This document shows positions 25,826 through 34,716 of a stretch of 64,000 bases of DNA, piece by piece (positions within the stretch are counted from its first letter, which is position 1; the number at the start of each line of letters is the position of its first letter). The notes below the pieces were generated by a model, which was not told the DNA's origin, did not search any database, and saw nothing but the letters and a program-made list of their open reading frames with translations. The position numbers and the translations under genes were made by a program. The DNA comes from Sporolactobacillus putidus (GTDB lineage: Bacteria; Bacillota; Bacilli; Bacillales; Sporolactobacillaceae): NCBI RefSeq assembly GCF_014647035.1, contig NZ_BMOK01000004.1:1-64000 (forward strand). Reading direction: 5' to 3'.

Positions 25826-26914
25826 ATGAAAATGAATCGTTTTGTCGCAATCATTCTGACCGGTATTATGATCCTCGGCGTTTTATCAGCCTGCGGATCA
25901 GGCAGCAGCGCTTCCGGATCAAGTAATCAATCGATTTCCGAAATTACGAAAGCCGCTAAGAAAGAAGGAGCGGTAACCAGCGTCGGCATGCCGGATTCCT
26001 GGGCCGACTGGGCAGATACCTGGAAAGGCATCACGAGTGAATACGGCATGAAACATACGGATACGGATATGTCGAGTGCTGAAGAGCTGGCCAAGTTCCA
26101 GGCTGGGAAGTCCAGCGGCTCTGCGGATATCGGTGACGTCGGACTGAACTTTGCGAGTCTGGCAAAACAGAAAGGCCTGACCGCTCCATATAAAACGTCT
26201 TACTGGAACAGCATACCAAGCTGGGCAAAAGATAAAGACGGTTACTACGCAGTCAGCTACACCGGGTCGATTGCTTTCATGACGGATACAAAAAATGTGA
26301 AAAATCCGCCGAAGACATGGGCAGATCTGCTGAACGGAAATTATAAAATTTCCATTGGCGACGTGACCAAAGCCGCTATGTCGCAGATGATTGTTCTGGC
26401 AGCCGCTGAAGCAAACGGAGGCAATCCGGGCAATATCCAGCCGGGGCTTGATTTCTTTAAGAAAATTGCACAGCAGGGCCGGCTTTCAATGACCGATGCG
26501 TCGATTCCGAACCTGGAAAAGGGAGAGATCGATGTCGCGATTATCTGGGATTTCCTCGGCCTCGGCTATCGTGATCAGATTGATAAGAACCGTTTTGCTG
26601 TATCGATTCCTACAGACAAATCGCTGATGTTCGGTTATTCGACTGTGATCAACAAAAACGCGGCTCATCCGAACGCGGCGAAACTAGCCCGCGAATACAT
26701 TCTGTCGGACAAAGGGCAAATCAATCTGGCCAAGGGCTATGCACGCCCGATTCGCAGCGATGTGAAAATACCGGCAAACATCAAGGCGAAGCTTCTTCCA
26801 GAATCGGAATACAAAAACGTCGTTCCTTTAAAGGATATCAGCGTTTGGGATAAAACGGCGCAAACACTCCCGCAGCTCTGGCAGCAAGAGGTACTGGCAA
26901 ATGCCAAGCAGTAA
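25826..26914 (+). CDS. ABC transporter substrate-binding lipoprotein (SBP type 6-like)
   Basis: A 362-residue exported lipoprotein with lipobox LSAC (C23) and a periplasmic-binding fold. The fold belongs to the iron/thiamine/spermidine/2-aminoethylphosphonate group (SVGMPDSWADWADTWKGIT, then VAIIWDFLGLGYRDQI). It delivers ligand to the two permeases encoded downstream. Its neighbours, an alkaline-phosphatase-fold enzyme and a PHP phosphatase, suggest a phosphorylated or phosphonate ligand. It is the first gene of a six-gene operon, with AAGGGAG before ATG 25826 and a 14-base overlap with the next gene. Confidence 0.9.
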   Translation: MKMNRFVAIILTGIMILGVLSACGSGSSASGSSNQSISEITKAAKKEGAVTSVGMPDSWADWADTWKGITSEYGMKHTDTDMSSAEELAKFQAGKSSGSADIGDVGLNFASLAKQKGLTAPYKTSYWNSIPSWAKDKDGYYAVSYTGSIAFMTDTKNVKNPPKTWADLLNGNYKISIGDVTKAAMSQMIVLAAAEANGGNPGNIQPGLDFFKKIAQQGRLSMTDASIPNLEKGEIDVAIIWDFLGLGYRDQIDKNRFAVSIPTDKSLMFGYSTVINKNAAHPNAAKLAREYILSDKGQINLAKGYARPIRSDVKIPANIKAKLLPESEYKNVVPLKDISVWDKTAQTLPQLWQQEVLANAKQ

Positions 26915-27725
26915 GCTTGTGATGATTACACTGGACGGCTGCCGCTATGATACGGCAGTAGAGGAACTGGGCTATCTTGAGCATCTGACGGAAAAAGGGC
27001 TTGCCGCGCGCTATCCGGTTATGTCCGAGCTGCCGAGCAACTCGCGTCCGCTTTATGAAGTGCTTCTGACGGGGACGTCTCCGTGTGAAAACGGCATTGT
27101 AACGAATTTAAGCGTCAGGCTGTCAGAAAAAGAGAGTATCTTTCATTTGGCCCGCGGCCGCGGATTGACGACAGCTGCCGCCGCCTATCACTGGGTCAGC
27201 GAACTGTACAACCGCGCGCCGTTCGTTTTTCATGAAGACCGCGTGCAGAACGATGAACGGAAAGCGATCCAGCACGGCATGTTTTATTTTGAAGATCAGT
27301 ATCCGGATTCCCACCTGTTTCTCGACGCTCATTATCTGCTTAAAACTTATCAGCCGGATTTTCTCTATGTTCATTCAATGAATATCGACGATACCGGGCA
27401 CAAATTCACATCGGATTCAAAAGAATACCGGCAAAGTGTCGATAAAGCGGATCTGATTCTTGCAGAAATACTGCCGGTCTGGGTGAAAGCCGGGTACCAG
27501 ATTGTCGTGACTGCCGATCACGGGATGGATGAATACGGCCACCATGGCGGCACACGGGAAGGCGTCCGGCGCGTGCCCCTGTATACGATCTCCGATCAGG
27601 TGGAGGCCAGGGTGAATGACGAGGATGTGCCGCAGCTGATGATTGCGCCGCTTATTTGCCGGCTGCTTGGGATTGCGCCTTCGGTCGATATGAAGCCGCT
27701 GGAATTCCCTGGGTTGCGCGAATGA
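26901..27725 (+). CDS. Alkaline-phosphatase-superfamily phosphoesterase
   Basis: A 274-residue metal-dependent hydrolase of the nucleotide pyrophosphatase/phosphodiesterase type. The two-metal site can be read: D12 (TLDGCR), the Ser nucleophile region at 46-48 (PSNSRP), D163-D164-x-G-H167, D206-H207 (TADHGMD) and H214-H215 (GHHGG). There is no signal peptide, so it acts on material already imported. The start at 26901 overlaps the binding-protein gene, and its stop overlaps the next start as ATGA. A phosphodiester or phosphonate substrate is inferred from family and operon. Confidence 0.85.
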   Translation: MPSSKLVMITLDGCRYDTAVEELGYLEHLTEKGLAARYPVMSELPSNSRPLYEVLLTGTSPCENGIVTNLSVRLSEKESIFHLARGRGLTTAAAAYHWVSELYNRAPFVFHEDRVQNDERKAIQHGMFYFEDQYPDSHLFLDAHYLLKTYQPDFLYVHSMNIDDTGHKFTSDSKEYRQSVDKADLILAEILPVWVKAGYQIVVTADHGMDEYGHHGGTREGVRRVPLYTISDQVEARVNDEDVPQLMIAPLICRLLGIAPSVDMKPLEFPGLRE

Positions 27726-28603
27726 AAAGAATGAAAAAGCAAGGAAGTGTTGAATTGAACAAAAAAATACAAAGGCAGGCAGGTGCTTGCCTTTTTCCAT
27801 TTATTGCTGTCTTGCTGATGTTTCTTGTGGTGCCGCTCGTGATCATGATTCGGGCAAGTTTTGCCGATGCGGACGATACGGGATGGACCGTCCAAAACTA
27901 TCTGACGATCATGACGCAGCCATTTTATTATGAAGCCTTTAAGAACAGTTTTCTTATTTCTCTCGCTTCAAGCCTTGCCGGCATCATTCTTGCGATGTTG
28001 GTGGCTCAGGCACTTGTGCGGTCGAAACAGAGGGTTCAGGACCGGATGATGCTGTTTATCAACATGACGGCCAACTTTGCCGGCGTGCCGCTGGCGTTCG
28101 CCTTCATTATTCTTGTCGGGAATGCCGGCATACTGACCCTGATGCTCTCAAAAATCGGCATTCCATTATTAAACGGATTCAACTTATACTCTTGGCAGGG
28201 TCTCGCGGTGACTTATGTCTATTTTCAGGTTCCGCTCGGCGTCCTGTTTCTCTACCCCGCTTTCAGAGGCATTGATAAGAGATGGAAGGAAGCCGCTTTA
28301 CTATTGGGGGCGGGACCGGCCGCTTTCTGGCTGCGTGTCGGGCTGCCCCATATCCTGCCGAGCGTGTTCGGCACGTTTATCATTCTTTTTGCCAACGCTA
28401 TGGGGACTTATGAAACGGCCTATGCTCTGGTCGGAAGCAATATCAATCTTGTGACGACACGAATTGCAGCGCTTGTCTCCGGAGATATATTCGCTCAGCC
28501 GCAGCTCGGCAGCGCGATGGCTGTTTTGTTTGCGGTCATGATGATTGCTATTGTGATCATCGATGAGTACTTTTTGCGCCTCGTTCGGAGGGATATGAAA
28601 TGA
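27722..28603 (+). CDS. ABC transporter permease 1
   Basis: An inner-membrane permease with six predicted spans and a binding-protein-dependent transport signature. Its EAA-like loop is EAALLLGAGPAAFWLRVGLPHILPSV. It pairs with the next gene as a heterodimeric channel of the CysTW/PotBC type. The ATG at 27722 overlaps the preceding stop; TTG 27755, seven bases after AAGGAAG, is a credible alternative giving MNKKIQRQAG as N-terminus. The product has about 280-293 residues. Confidence 0.9.
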   Translation: MKRMKKQGSVELNKKIQRQAGACLFPFIAVLLMFLVVPLVIMIRASFADADDTGWTVQNYLTIMTQPFYYEAFKNSFLISLASSLAGIILAMLVAQALVRSKQRVQDRMMLFINMTANFAGVPLAFAFIILVGNAGILTLMLSKIGIPLLNGFNLYSWQGLAVTYVYFQVPLGVLFLYPAFRGIDKRWKEAALLLGAGPAAFWLRVGLPHILPSVFGTFIILFANAMGTYETAYALVGSNINLVTTRIAALVSGDIFAQPQLGSAMAVLFAVMMIAIVIIDEYFLRLVRRDMK

Positions 28604-29454
28604 GGAAAAGTTTCTCGTCCAGCTTGATCCTGTCGCTTTTCGTTCTGCTCATGTGTGTGCCCTTTTTACTGACGTTTGTCTATTCAATTTCAACGGAATG
28701 GGGAAAATCGATTCTTCCGACTGGCTTGACCCTCCAGTGGTATGAACAGTTGTACGCAGATCCGCGCTTTATCCAGTCGGTCGTCCGCTCGTGCCTGTTA
28801 ACATTCGGAACGCTGATTGCCGTGCTGATTATTGTCGTGCCGAGCATCGTCATGATCAGCATCTATCTTCCGAAAGCTGAAAAATTCATGAAACCGACGG
28901 TTCTGATGCCTTATGCGATTCCGGGCGTCGTGCTGGCCACGGGGCTTCTCAGAACCTATTCCGGCAGTCCTGTCCCGCTTACCGCCGTCCTGTCCGGGGG
29001 CATCTTTATTTATGCTCTGCCATTTATGTATCAGAGCATTCACAATAACTTAAGGGAAGTGGATGCGAAAACATTAATGGAGGCTTCGGAAATACTGGGC
29101 GCTTCAAAGCTGCAGGCGTTCGTCAGATTATTGCTCCCGAATATTAAAATCGGCATCATGGTCGGCAGCCTGCTGACTTTTTCAACCTTCCTTGGCGAGT
29201 TCCAGATCACCAATATGCTGCTTGGAGGCGATTTTGAAACCATCCGCATCTACATGCTCAGAGTGATGAAAATCAATGGGCACCTGTCCAGCGCGGTTGT
29301 CGTGACCTACTTTTTGCTTCTTCTTATGATCAGCGCCGTCATCGTGAAAGCCACTTCACGCAAAAGCTATAAATTAATGGCCGGTCAGGAAGAGACGACG
29401 CTGTCTATCTCGGAAATGAAAGGAAGTGCTTCAAATGAGCTACTTAACGATTAA
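28600..29454 (+). CDS. ABC transporter permease 2
   Basis: A 284-residue permease, partner of the preceding one. Six hydrophobic segments are visible, with the cytoplasmic EAA loop EASEILGASKLQAFVRLLLPNIK. Its ATG overlaps the TGA of permease 1. The frame ends at 29454, 20 bases past the start of the ATPase gene. Confidence 0.9.
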   Translation: MRKSFSSSLILSLFVLLMCVPFLLTFVYSISTEWGKSILPTGLTLQWYEQLYADPRFIQSVVRSCLLTFGTLIAVLIIVVPSIVMISIYLPKAEKFMKPTVLMPYAIPGVVLATGLLRTYSGSPVPLTAVLSGGIFIYALPFMYQSIHNNLREVDAKTLMEASEILGASKLQAFVRLLLPNIKIGIMVGSLLTFSTFLGEFQITNMLLGGDFETIRIYMLRVMKINGHLSSAVVVTYFLLLLMISAVIVKATSRKSYKLMAGQEETTLSISEMKGSASNELLND

Positions 29455-30448
29455 CGATCTTTCCTTGGCCCTTGGGGGCAGAAAGATACTGCATCATCTC
29501 AATCTGAACATCGAAAAAGGCGAACTGGTTACTCTGCTGGGTCCAAGCGGCTGCGGGAAATCCACACTTTTGAGGGCGATCACCGGTCTGATACCGGTGG
29601 AAAACGGTCGGATCGTGATCGATGGACACGATGTCACACGTGTCAGTCCGAAAAAACGCGAAATCGGTATGGTTTTTCAGTCCTATGCCCTGTTTCCGAA
29701 TCTGTCGGTATTCGATAATGTCGCGTTTGGTTTGAAAATGAAAAAGCTTGGGAAATCGATGATTCAGGAGAAAGTCATCCGCTCCCTGGACATGATGGGC
29801 ATGAAAGAGAAAGCGGATGCCTATCCGTATGAACTTTCCGGAGGACAGCAGCAGCGTGTGGCTTTGGCCCGTTCATTGGTTGTGGAGCCGAAAGTCATGC
29901 TGCTGGATGAACCGCTGAGCGCGCTGGATGCGCAGATCCGCCAGCAGCTCAGAACAGAACTGCGTGCGCTGCAGAAAAAGCTTGGCATGACGATGATTTT
30001 CGTCACCCACGATCAGGCGGAGGCCATGTATATATCCGACCGGATTTACGTGATGAATCAGGGCACCATCTCGCAATTCGGAGAACCGGAACAGTTGTAC
30101 ACCCATCCGGATAATGAATTTGTCGCCCGCTTTATCGGCAACTATAATGTTTTGTCCGGGAAACAGGTCCGATCGCTTTTGGGAGAAACGAACTTTGAAG
30201 CGGGGAACGGATCCTATGCCCTGCGTCCGGAAGCCGTTCGTACCGCGCCCGGAACAAAAAGTATTGAGATTAATGGAACAGTAACGGACGTCAATATTCT
30301 CGGCAATATCGTTCGCTATGCGGTCAAGGCGCAGGACGTCATCTTGTATGTGGAGCAGATTAACGATTCGCCGGATCATGCCGGTATCGGAGAGAATAAA
30401 ACGCTTTTTGTTGACGGGGAAGACATGATCAGTCTTGGCAAGGCCTGA
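29435..30448 (+). CDS. ABC transporter ATPase of the phospho-ligand importer
   Basis: A 337-residue ATPase of the PotA/FbpC/PhnT type. It has Walker A GPSGCGKST (36-44), the Q-loop VFQSYALFPN, signature LSGGQQQR, Walker B VMLLDEPLSALD and the H-switch THDQ. A C-terminal TOBE-like domain (GTVTDVNILGNIVRYAVKAQ) follows, as in PotA-type importers with regulatory tails. I chose ATG 29435, eight bases after AGGAAG; an upstream GTG at 29426 is less likely. Confidence 0.92.
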   Translation: MSYLTINDLSLALGGRKILHHLNLNIEKGELVTLLGPSGCGKSTLLRAITGLIPVENGRIVIDGHDVTRVSPKKREIGMVFQSYALFPNLSVFDNVAFGLKMKKLGKSMIQEKVIRSLDMMGMKEKADAYPYELSGGQQQRVALARSLVVEPKVMLLDEPLSALDAQIRQQLRTELRALQKKLGMTMIFVTHDQAEAMYISDRIYVMNQGTISQFGEPEQLYTHPDNEFVARFIGNYNVLSGKQVRSLLGETNFEAGNGSYALRPEAVRTAPGTKSIEINGTVTDVNILGNIVRYAVKAQDVILYVEQINDSPDHAGIGENKTLFVDGEDMISLGKA

Positions 30449-30479
30449 TCATAAGGAAAAGAAACGTGGAGGACTGCAT

Positions 30480-31313
30480 TTGAAGAGAGACGGACATACA
30501 CATACAGAATTTTGCCCGCATGGATCCCGTGAGGATACGGAACGGTTTATTATCCGGGCGATTGAACAAGGTTTTACTGACTATTCCATTACGGAGCACC
30601 CGCCGCTGCCCCGTGAATTTACGCGCGGATGCACCGGAGCAAAGAGGGCCATTGAAACTGCGGGCATGCGAACCGGCGACATTGAAGCCTATTTTAAAAA
30701 AATGGATGATCTGAAGCAAAAGTACCGGTCGGAGATAAAAATCAAAATTGGTTTTGAAGTGGATTATTTGCCTGGTTTTGAAAGCTGGACAACAGATTTT
30801 CTCAATGAATACGGCGAGCGCATTGAGGACAGTGTGCTGTCGCTGCATTTTCTGCCCGGCAGAGGAGGCTGGCGCTCTATCGATTACAGCAGCGAGGATT
30901 ATGAGGACGGCATTGTAGGCTTCTATGGAAGCTTTCATAAGGCGCAGTCCGTTTATCTGGACTATCTTCAGAAATCGGTTGAGGCAGATTTGGGGCCTTT
31001 TAAGCCACAACGGATCGGGCACATCACATTATGCCAGAAGTTCAGAAAACATTATATCAACGAAGAGACGGAATTTTCATCCGCGGGAAAAAAGAAGATC
31101 AGCCGATTGCTTGCCGCGATCCGCGACAAGGGATATGAACTGGACTTAAATACGGCAGGTCTTTACAAAAAGTACTGCGGAGAAACCTATCCAACGGAAG
31201 AGATCATCAGGGAAGCCCTGTCGATGCGGATCCGTTTTGTGTATGGATCCGATGCCCATCGTGCTGAAGACGTCGGAAGGGCCTATGACTGCTATCAGAA
31301 AAATATCAAGTGA
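30480..31313 (+). CDS. PHP-domain phosphatase, HisJ/histidinol-phosphatase family
   Basis: A 277-residue metal-dependent phosphoesterase very similar to B. subtilis HisJ. It has RDGHTHTEFCPHG (metal-binding HxH and CPHG), TEHPPLP, GFEVDYLPG and the late GSDAH. HisJ hydrolyses histidinol phosphate, but here the gene closes a transport operon with another phosphoesterase and no his genes are nearby. A different phosphate ester, such as the monoester left by the upstream hydrolase, is plausible. The start is TTG 30480, seven bases after GGAGG; a frame from 30435 overlaps the ATPase gene. Confidence 0.85.
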   Translation: MKRDGHTHTEFCPHGSREDTERFIIRAIEQGFTDYSITEHPPLPREFTRGCTGAKRAIETAGMRTGDIEAYFKKMDDLKQKYRSEIKIKIGFEVDYLPGFESWTTDFLNEYGERIEDSVLSLHFLPGRGGWRSIDYSSEDYEDGIVGFYGSFHKAQSVYLDYLQKSVEADLGPFKPQRIGHITLCQKFRKHYINEETEFSSAGKKKISRLLAAIRDKGYELDLNTAGLYKKYCGETYPTEEIIREALSMRIRFVYGSDAHRAEDVGRAYDCYQKNIK

Positions 31314-31373
31314 TCGGCTTGGTCATTTGATCCAAAAGAAAAGGACGAGCTTCAGCATCGGTTAATAAAATAC

Positions 31374-31403
31374 TTGAAAGAACACTTTTTAATATGGTAT
31401 AAT
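31374..31403 (+). promoter_or_regulatory. Promoter of tRNA-Glu
   Basis: TTGAAA (31374-31379), 18 bp, TATAAT (31398-31403) with a TGG extension. A small hairpin, CGCGAA/TTCGCG, lies in the leader before the tRNA. Confidence 0.7.
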
Positions 31404-31460
31404 ATCAAACGTGCTGAACGAGCCATGTCGCGAAGAAATTCGCGATTAGGCATGTCCTAT

Positions 31461-31532
31461 AGGGCGTTGGGCAAGTGGTTAAGCCAATGGATTCTCATTC
31501 CATGATCGCGGGTTCAATTCCCGTACGCCCTC
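31461..31532 (+). tRNA. tRNA-Glu (anticodon CTC)
   Basis: A full cloverleaf can be folded. The acceptor is AGGGCGT (31461-31467) with ACGCCCT (31525-31531). The D arm is GGC/GCC with loop AAGTGGTTAA, as in tRNA-Glu. The anticodon stem is ATGGA/TCCAT with loop TTCTCAT and anticodon CTC (31494-31496). The T arm is GCGGG/CCCGT with loop TTCAATT. CCA is not encoded, and the discriminator position is C where tRNA-Glu usually has G. It is a solitary gene with its own promoter and terminator. Confidence 0.78.
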
Positions 31533-31605
31533 CTAAATATTGCATCAGGATTTTTCATCAGTTTGCCGGAAAATTGTGTTGCGAATCATCATCTTTTTTA
31601 TGCTT

Positions 31606-31650
31606 AAGGTCTCTTTGCGTGATAGAAAGATCATGTAAAGAGACCTTTTA
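31606..31650 (+). terminator. Terminator after tRNA-Glu
   Basis: AAGGTCTCTTT (31606-31616) pairs perfectly with AAAGAGACCTT (31637-31647), followed by T. Confidence 0.88.
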
Positions 31651-31743
31651 TCATATTAACAACGTTGATAACTATATGAAAGAAACCGCGACTTCAGCCG
31701 TTCAAATCGATCGAAAAGCAGTAAATTTTTTAATAAATCAGGT

Positions 31744-31797
31744 TGAAAGCGTTTCCAACGTAGGCTAAAATAGAGATGGATATAATGTGAACATTAT
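31744..31797 (+). promoter_or_regulatory. cre-like site and palindrome at the NADH dehydrogenase promoter
   Basis: TGAAAGCGTTTCCA (31744-31757) fits the CcpA cre consensus with one mismatch. A perfect 16-bp palindrome, ATAATGT-GA-ACATTAT (31782-31797), overlaps the probable -10 box TATAAT (31781-31786). Catabolite control plus a second, unidentified repressor or activator is suggested. Confidence 0.5.
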
Positions 31798-31869
31798 GTG
31801 ACAATCAAGTGTTTTTGATAAATAAATCGTCGATAATCACTTTTTCAACTGCGAAAGGGATGAACGGTT

Positions 31870-33066
31870 TTGAGAAAAAAAAGAATTGTCATTCTTGGGG
31901 CGGGCTACGGTGGCCTGAGGACTTTGAAAAAGCTTCAGGAATCGCATCCGAACGCTGATATTGTTATTATCAATAAAAACGATTACCACTGTGAAACGAC
32001 ATCATTGCACGAAGTGGCCGCAGGAACGACAAATGCGGAAAAAATCTGCTATCCGATTTCCTGCGTTATTGACAAAAAGCAGACGGTATTCGTCCAGGAC
32101 ACGGTGCTCCGGGTGGACCGGGAAGAAAAAAAAGTGATTCTGAAACAGCGAGGGCCTGTTGCTTACGATTTCTTACTGATCAGTCTTGGGTTCGAGTCTG
32201 AGACGTTCGGCATTCAGGGTATTGAAGATTATGCACTGGCGATCTCCGATATTCCTTCCGTTCAGAGAATCCGCCATCATATCGAAACACAATTTGCCAG
32301 GTGGGCTGAAGATCATAAAGATGAGCGGCTGACTATTGTTGTCGGCGGCGCGGGATTTACAAGCCTGGAGTTTCTCGGTGAGGTTACAGAACGCCTGCCG
32401 GAGCTGATCAGACGCTATGATGTAAACGGAAGCAAAGTGCGTGTTGTCTGTATAGAATCCACTGTACTGCCGATGTTTGACCGCAAACTGGCCGGCTATG
32501 GAACAAGCAGGCTCCGCGCCCGCGGTGTTGAATTTGTCCCGGGCCGTGTCAATCGGGTGCTACCGAATCATGTCTATTATAAAAGCGGCGAAGAGCTGCA
32601 CGTGATTCATGCCGGAACATTTGTCTGGGGCGGCGGCGTCCGGGGAAGTTCCGTCATCGCGGCTTCCGGATTCGAACAGCAGCGGGGCAGGGTTCAGGTA
32701 AACGGCGATCTGACCGTTCCGGGTTACCCGGACATTCTGATCATCGGGGATTGTTCCGCAATTATTGATCCGGGCTGCGGCCGGCCTTATCCGACGACGG
32801 CGCAGATTGCCATGCAGCAGGCGGATTATGCGGCATACAATCTGAAGGCGCTGGTAGATGGGCGCGACCTTAAAGCATTTGTCTATAAATCAAAAGGAAC
32901 CGTCTGCTCGCTTGGCGGGAATGACGCAGTGGGTCAGGTGATGGGTCGGAATCTCAGGGGTTATCCGGCTTTTTTCATGAAAAAAGTCATTGAAAATCGG
33001 TCGCTCGTCAAAATAGGCGGTGTGGAAACCATGCTGAGAAAGGGCCGCTTCGGCTTCAGCAAATAA
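31870..33066 (+). CDS. Type II NADH dehydrogenase (NDH-2)
   Basis: A 398-residue FAD-dependent, non-proton-pumping NADH:quinone oxidoreductase bound to the inner face of the membrane. It has the FAD site GAGYGG (10-15), an NADH-binding VVGGAGFTSLEFLGE segment, the FAD-phosphate DILIIGDCSA motif and the quinone-side PTTAQIAMQQ helix. The amphipathic C-terminus is typical. Closest in type to the YumB/YutJ-like NDH-2 of Bacillus. The start is TTG 31870 after AAAGGGATG; the nearby ATG 31860 is out of frame. It could recycle NADH in a weakly respiring fermenter. Confidence 0.92.
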   Translation: MRKKRIVILGAGYGGLRTLKKLQESHPNADIVIINKNDYHCETTSLHEVAAGTTNAEKICYPISCVIDKKQTVFVQDTVLRVDREEKKVILKQRGPVAYDFLLISLGFESETFGIQGIEDYALAISDIPSVQRIRHHIETQFARWAEDHKDERLTIVVGGAGFTSLEFLGEVTERLPELIRRYDVNGSKVRVVCIESTVLPMFDRKLAGYGTSRLRARGVEFVPGRVNRVLPNHVYYKSGEELHVIHAGTFVWGGGVRGSSVIAASGFEQQRGRVQVNGDLTVPGYPDILIIGDCSAIIDPGCGRPYPTTAQIAMQQADYAAYNLKALVDGRDLKAFVYKSKGTVCSLGGNDAVGQVMGRNLRGYPAFFMKKVIENRSLVKIGGVETMLRKGRFGFSK

Positions 33067-33073
33067 AGGAGCA

Positions 33074-33125
33074 TTAGAAAACTTGGCAAGGCAGGCCTTT
33101 GGCGCAGGCTGAGCCTTAGTTGCGG
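33074..33125 (-). repeat. Dispersed hairpin element, copy C
   Basis: Read on the minus strand it contains CAACTAAGGCTCAGCC, then GCGCCAAAGGC, and ends CAAGTTTTCTAA. It matches copy E (44901-44967) most closely. It lacks the TAGTATAAG start of the other copies. Confidence 0.6.
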
Positions 33126-33234
33126 GGGCCAGGACGGCCTAATGCCGAACATGCCGCAGGACGCGGCGATCTGTTCGGTCGCTTACACTGATAATCCTTA
33201 AAAATTTTATTCTTTCCTATAGTGTAAAAAGAGA

Positions 33235-33268
33235 AAAATCCTCCGGCATCTGCCAAAGGATTTTTTTC
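33235..33268. terminator. Bidirectional terminator between NDH-2 and metY
   Basis: AAAATCCT (33235-33242) pairs with AGGATTTT (33257-33264), with A and T runs on the two sides. It serves both convergent genes. Confidence 0.8.
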
Positions 33269-33321
33269 TTTATGGTTTTAACTGATCCCCCATGATTTAG
33301 AACTGCTTTTTCTCTCTTTTA

Positions 33322-34629
33322 TTACCGGCTGCCGACCGGAACGGGAATTTTGGCAAGCGCCTGATCGAGATCATAAATGATATCATCAATGCTTTCAACG
33401 CCAATCGATACACGGATCAGGTCGGGCGTTACACCGGCGACTGCCTGTTCTTCCGGAGTCAGTTCGGCGTGAGTCGTGCTGGCCGGATGAATAATCAATG
33501 ATTTTGCATCGGCAACGTTGGCGAGCAGTGAGAACAACTTTACGTTATTGATTAATGTTTTTCCTGCTTCCAGCCCGCCCTTGACACCGAAAGTGAAGAT
33601 GGAACCCGCACCTTTCGGCAGGTATTTCTTTGCCAGTTCGCGATAAGGGCTGCCTTCCAGTTCAGGGTAGTTCACCCATGTTACTTTCGGATGGTTGTTC
33701 AGGAATTCGGCTACCTTGCGCGCGTTCTGAACATGGCGTTCAACGCGAAGCGAGAGCGATTCGAGACCCTGAAGGAAGAGGAAGGCATTCTGAGGGGCAA
33801 TGGTTGCACCGGTGTTGCGTAGCAGCTGGACGCGTGCTTTGGCCGCAAATGATGCCGGGGCCAGATCCGCGTAAACGAGTCCGCCGTAACTCTTGTCCGG
33901 TGTCGTGAAATCGGGGAACTTGCCGCTCGCGCGCCAGTCGAATTTGCCGCCGTCAACAATGATGCCGCCAATGGCTGTGCCGTGTCCGCCGATGAATTTT
34001 GTCGCCGAGTGAACAACGACATCTGCGCCATATTCAATCGGGCGGACCAGGTAAGGCGTGCCGAATGTATTGTCAATGATGAAAGGAATTTTGTTTTCAT
34101 GGGCAATGTTGGCCACAGCTTCAATATCAAGAACATTGATTTTCGGGTTGCCAATCGTTTCACCGTAAAGGGCCTTCGTCTTGTCATCAATGGCTGCACG
34201 GAAGTTTTCCGGGTCGTCCGGATCGACAAATTTAACATCGATGCCGAGTTTCTTCAGTGTAACAGAAAAGAGTTCATAGGTTCCGCCGTAGAGTGTGCTG
34301 GCGGCGACAATATTATCGCCGCTATTGGCAACATTCAGAATAGCGTAGGTGATCGCTGCGAGTCCTGATGATGTGGCAAGACCTGCAACGCCGCCTTCTA
34401 GTTCGGCCACACGCTTTTCGAACACATCTTCCGTCGGATTCATGATCCGTGCGTAAACATTGCCCGGTTTTTTCAGCTGGAAAAAGTCCGCCGCTTCATC
34501 GGCATCTTTAAATACAAATGAAGTTGTCTGATAAATAGGAACCGCACGGGCTCCGGTCGTCGGATCGGGAACCTGTCCCGCATGTACCTGCAATGTTTCG
34601 AAACCATAGTGTCTTTGTTCATCAGCCAT
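33322..34629 (-). CDS. metY: O-acetylhomoserine sulfhydrylase
   Basis: A 435-residue PLP enzyme of the Cys/Met metabolism family making homocysteine from O-acetylhomoserine and sulfide. The Schiff-base lysine is K211 in [12 protein letters not shown]186 ([10 protein letters not shown]) and the N-terminal YARIMNPT motif complete the site. The length (~430, versus ~380 for cystathionine synthases) supports MetY. A SAM-I riboswitch precedes the gene, so expression should rise when S-adenosylmethionine is low. The start is ATG 34629 after GGGAGAG. Confidence 0.94.
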   Translation of the reverse strand: MADEQRHYGFETLQVHAGQVPDPTTGARAVPIYQTTSFVFKDADEAADFFQLKKPGNVYARIMNPTEDVFEKRVAELEGGVAGLATSSGLAAITYAILNVANSGDNIVAASTLYGGTYELFSVTLKKLGIDVKFVDPDDPENFRAAIDDKTKALYGETIGNPKINVLDIEAVANIAHENKIPFIIDNTFGTPYLVRPIEYGADVVVHSATKFIGGHGTAIGGIIVDGGKFDWRASGKFPDFTTPDKSYGGLVYADLAPASFAAKARVQLLRNTGATIAPQNAFLFLQGLESLSLRVERHVQNARKVAEFLNNHPKVTWVNYPELEGSPYRELAKKYLPKGAGSIFTFGVKGGLEAGKTLINNVKLFSLLANVADAKSLIIHPASTTHAELTPEEQAVAGVTPDLIRVSIGVESIDDIIYDLDQALAKIPVPVGSR

Positions 34630-34676
34630 TTCGATCTCTCCCTATACCCTTAATTTTTTTAATTAAATAAAATCTT

Positions 34677-34710
34677 AGATTGGAAAGAGCTACAGATTGG
34701 AAAGAGCTGC
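34677..34710. repeat. Perfectly abutting 17-bp tandem duplication
   Basis: AGATTGGAAAGAGCTAC (34677-34693) is followed at once by the same sequence with one change (34694-34710). It lies in the metY leader between the riboswitch terminator and the ribosome site. Confidence 0.75.
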
Positions 34711-34716
34711 ACGTGA

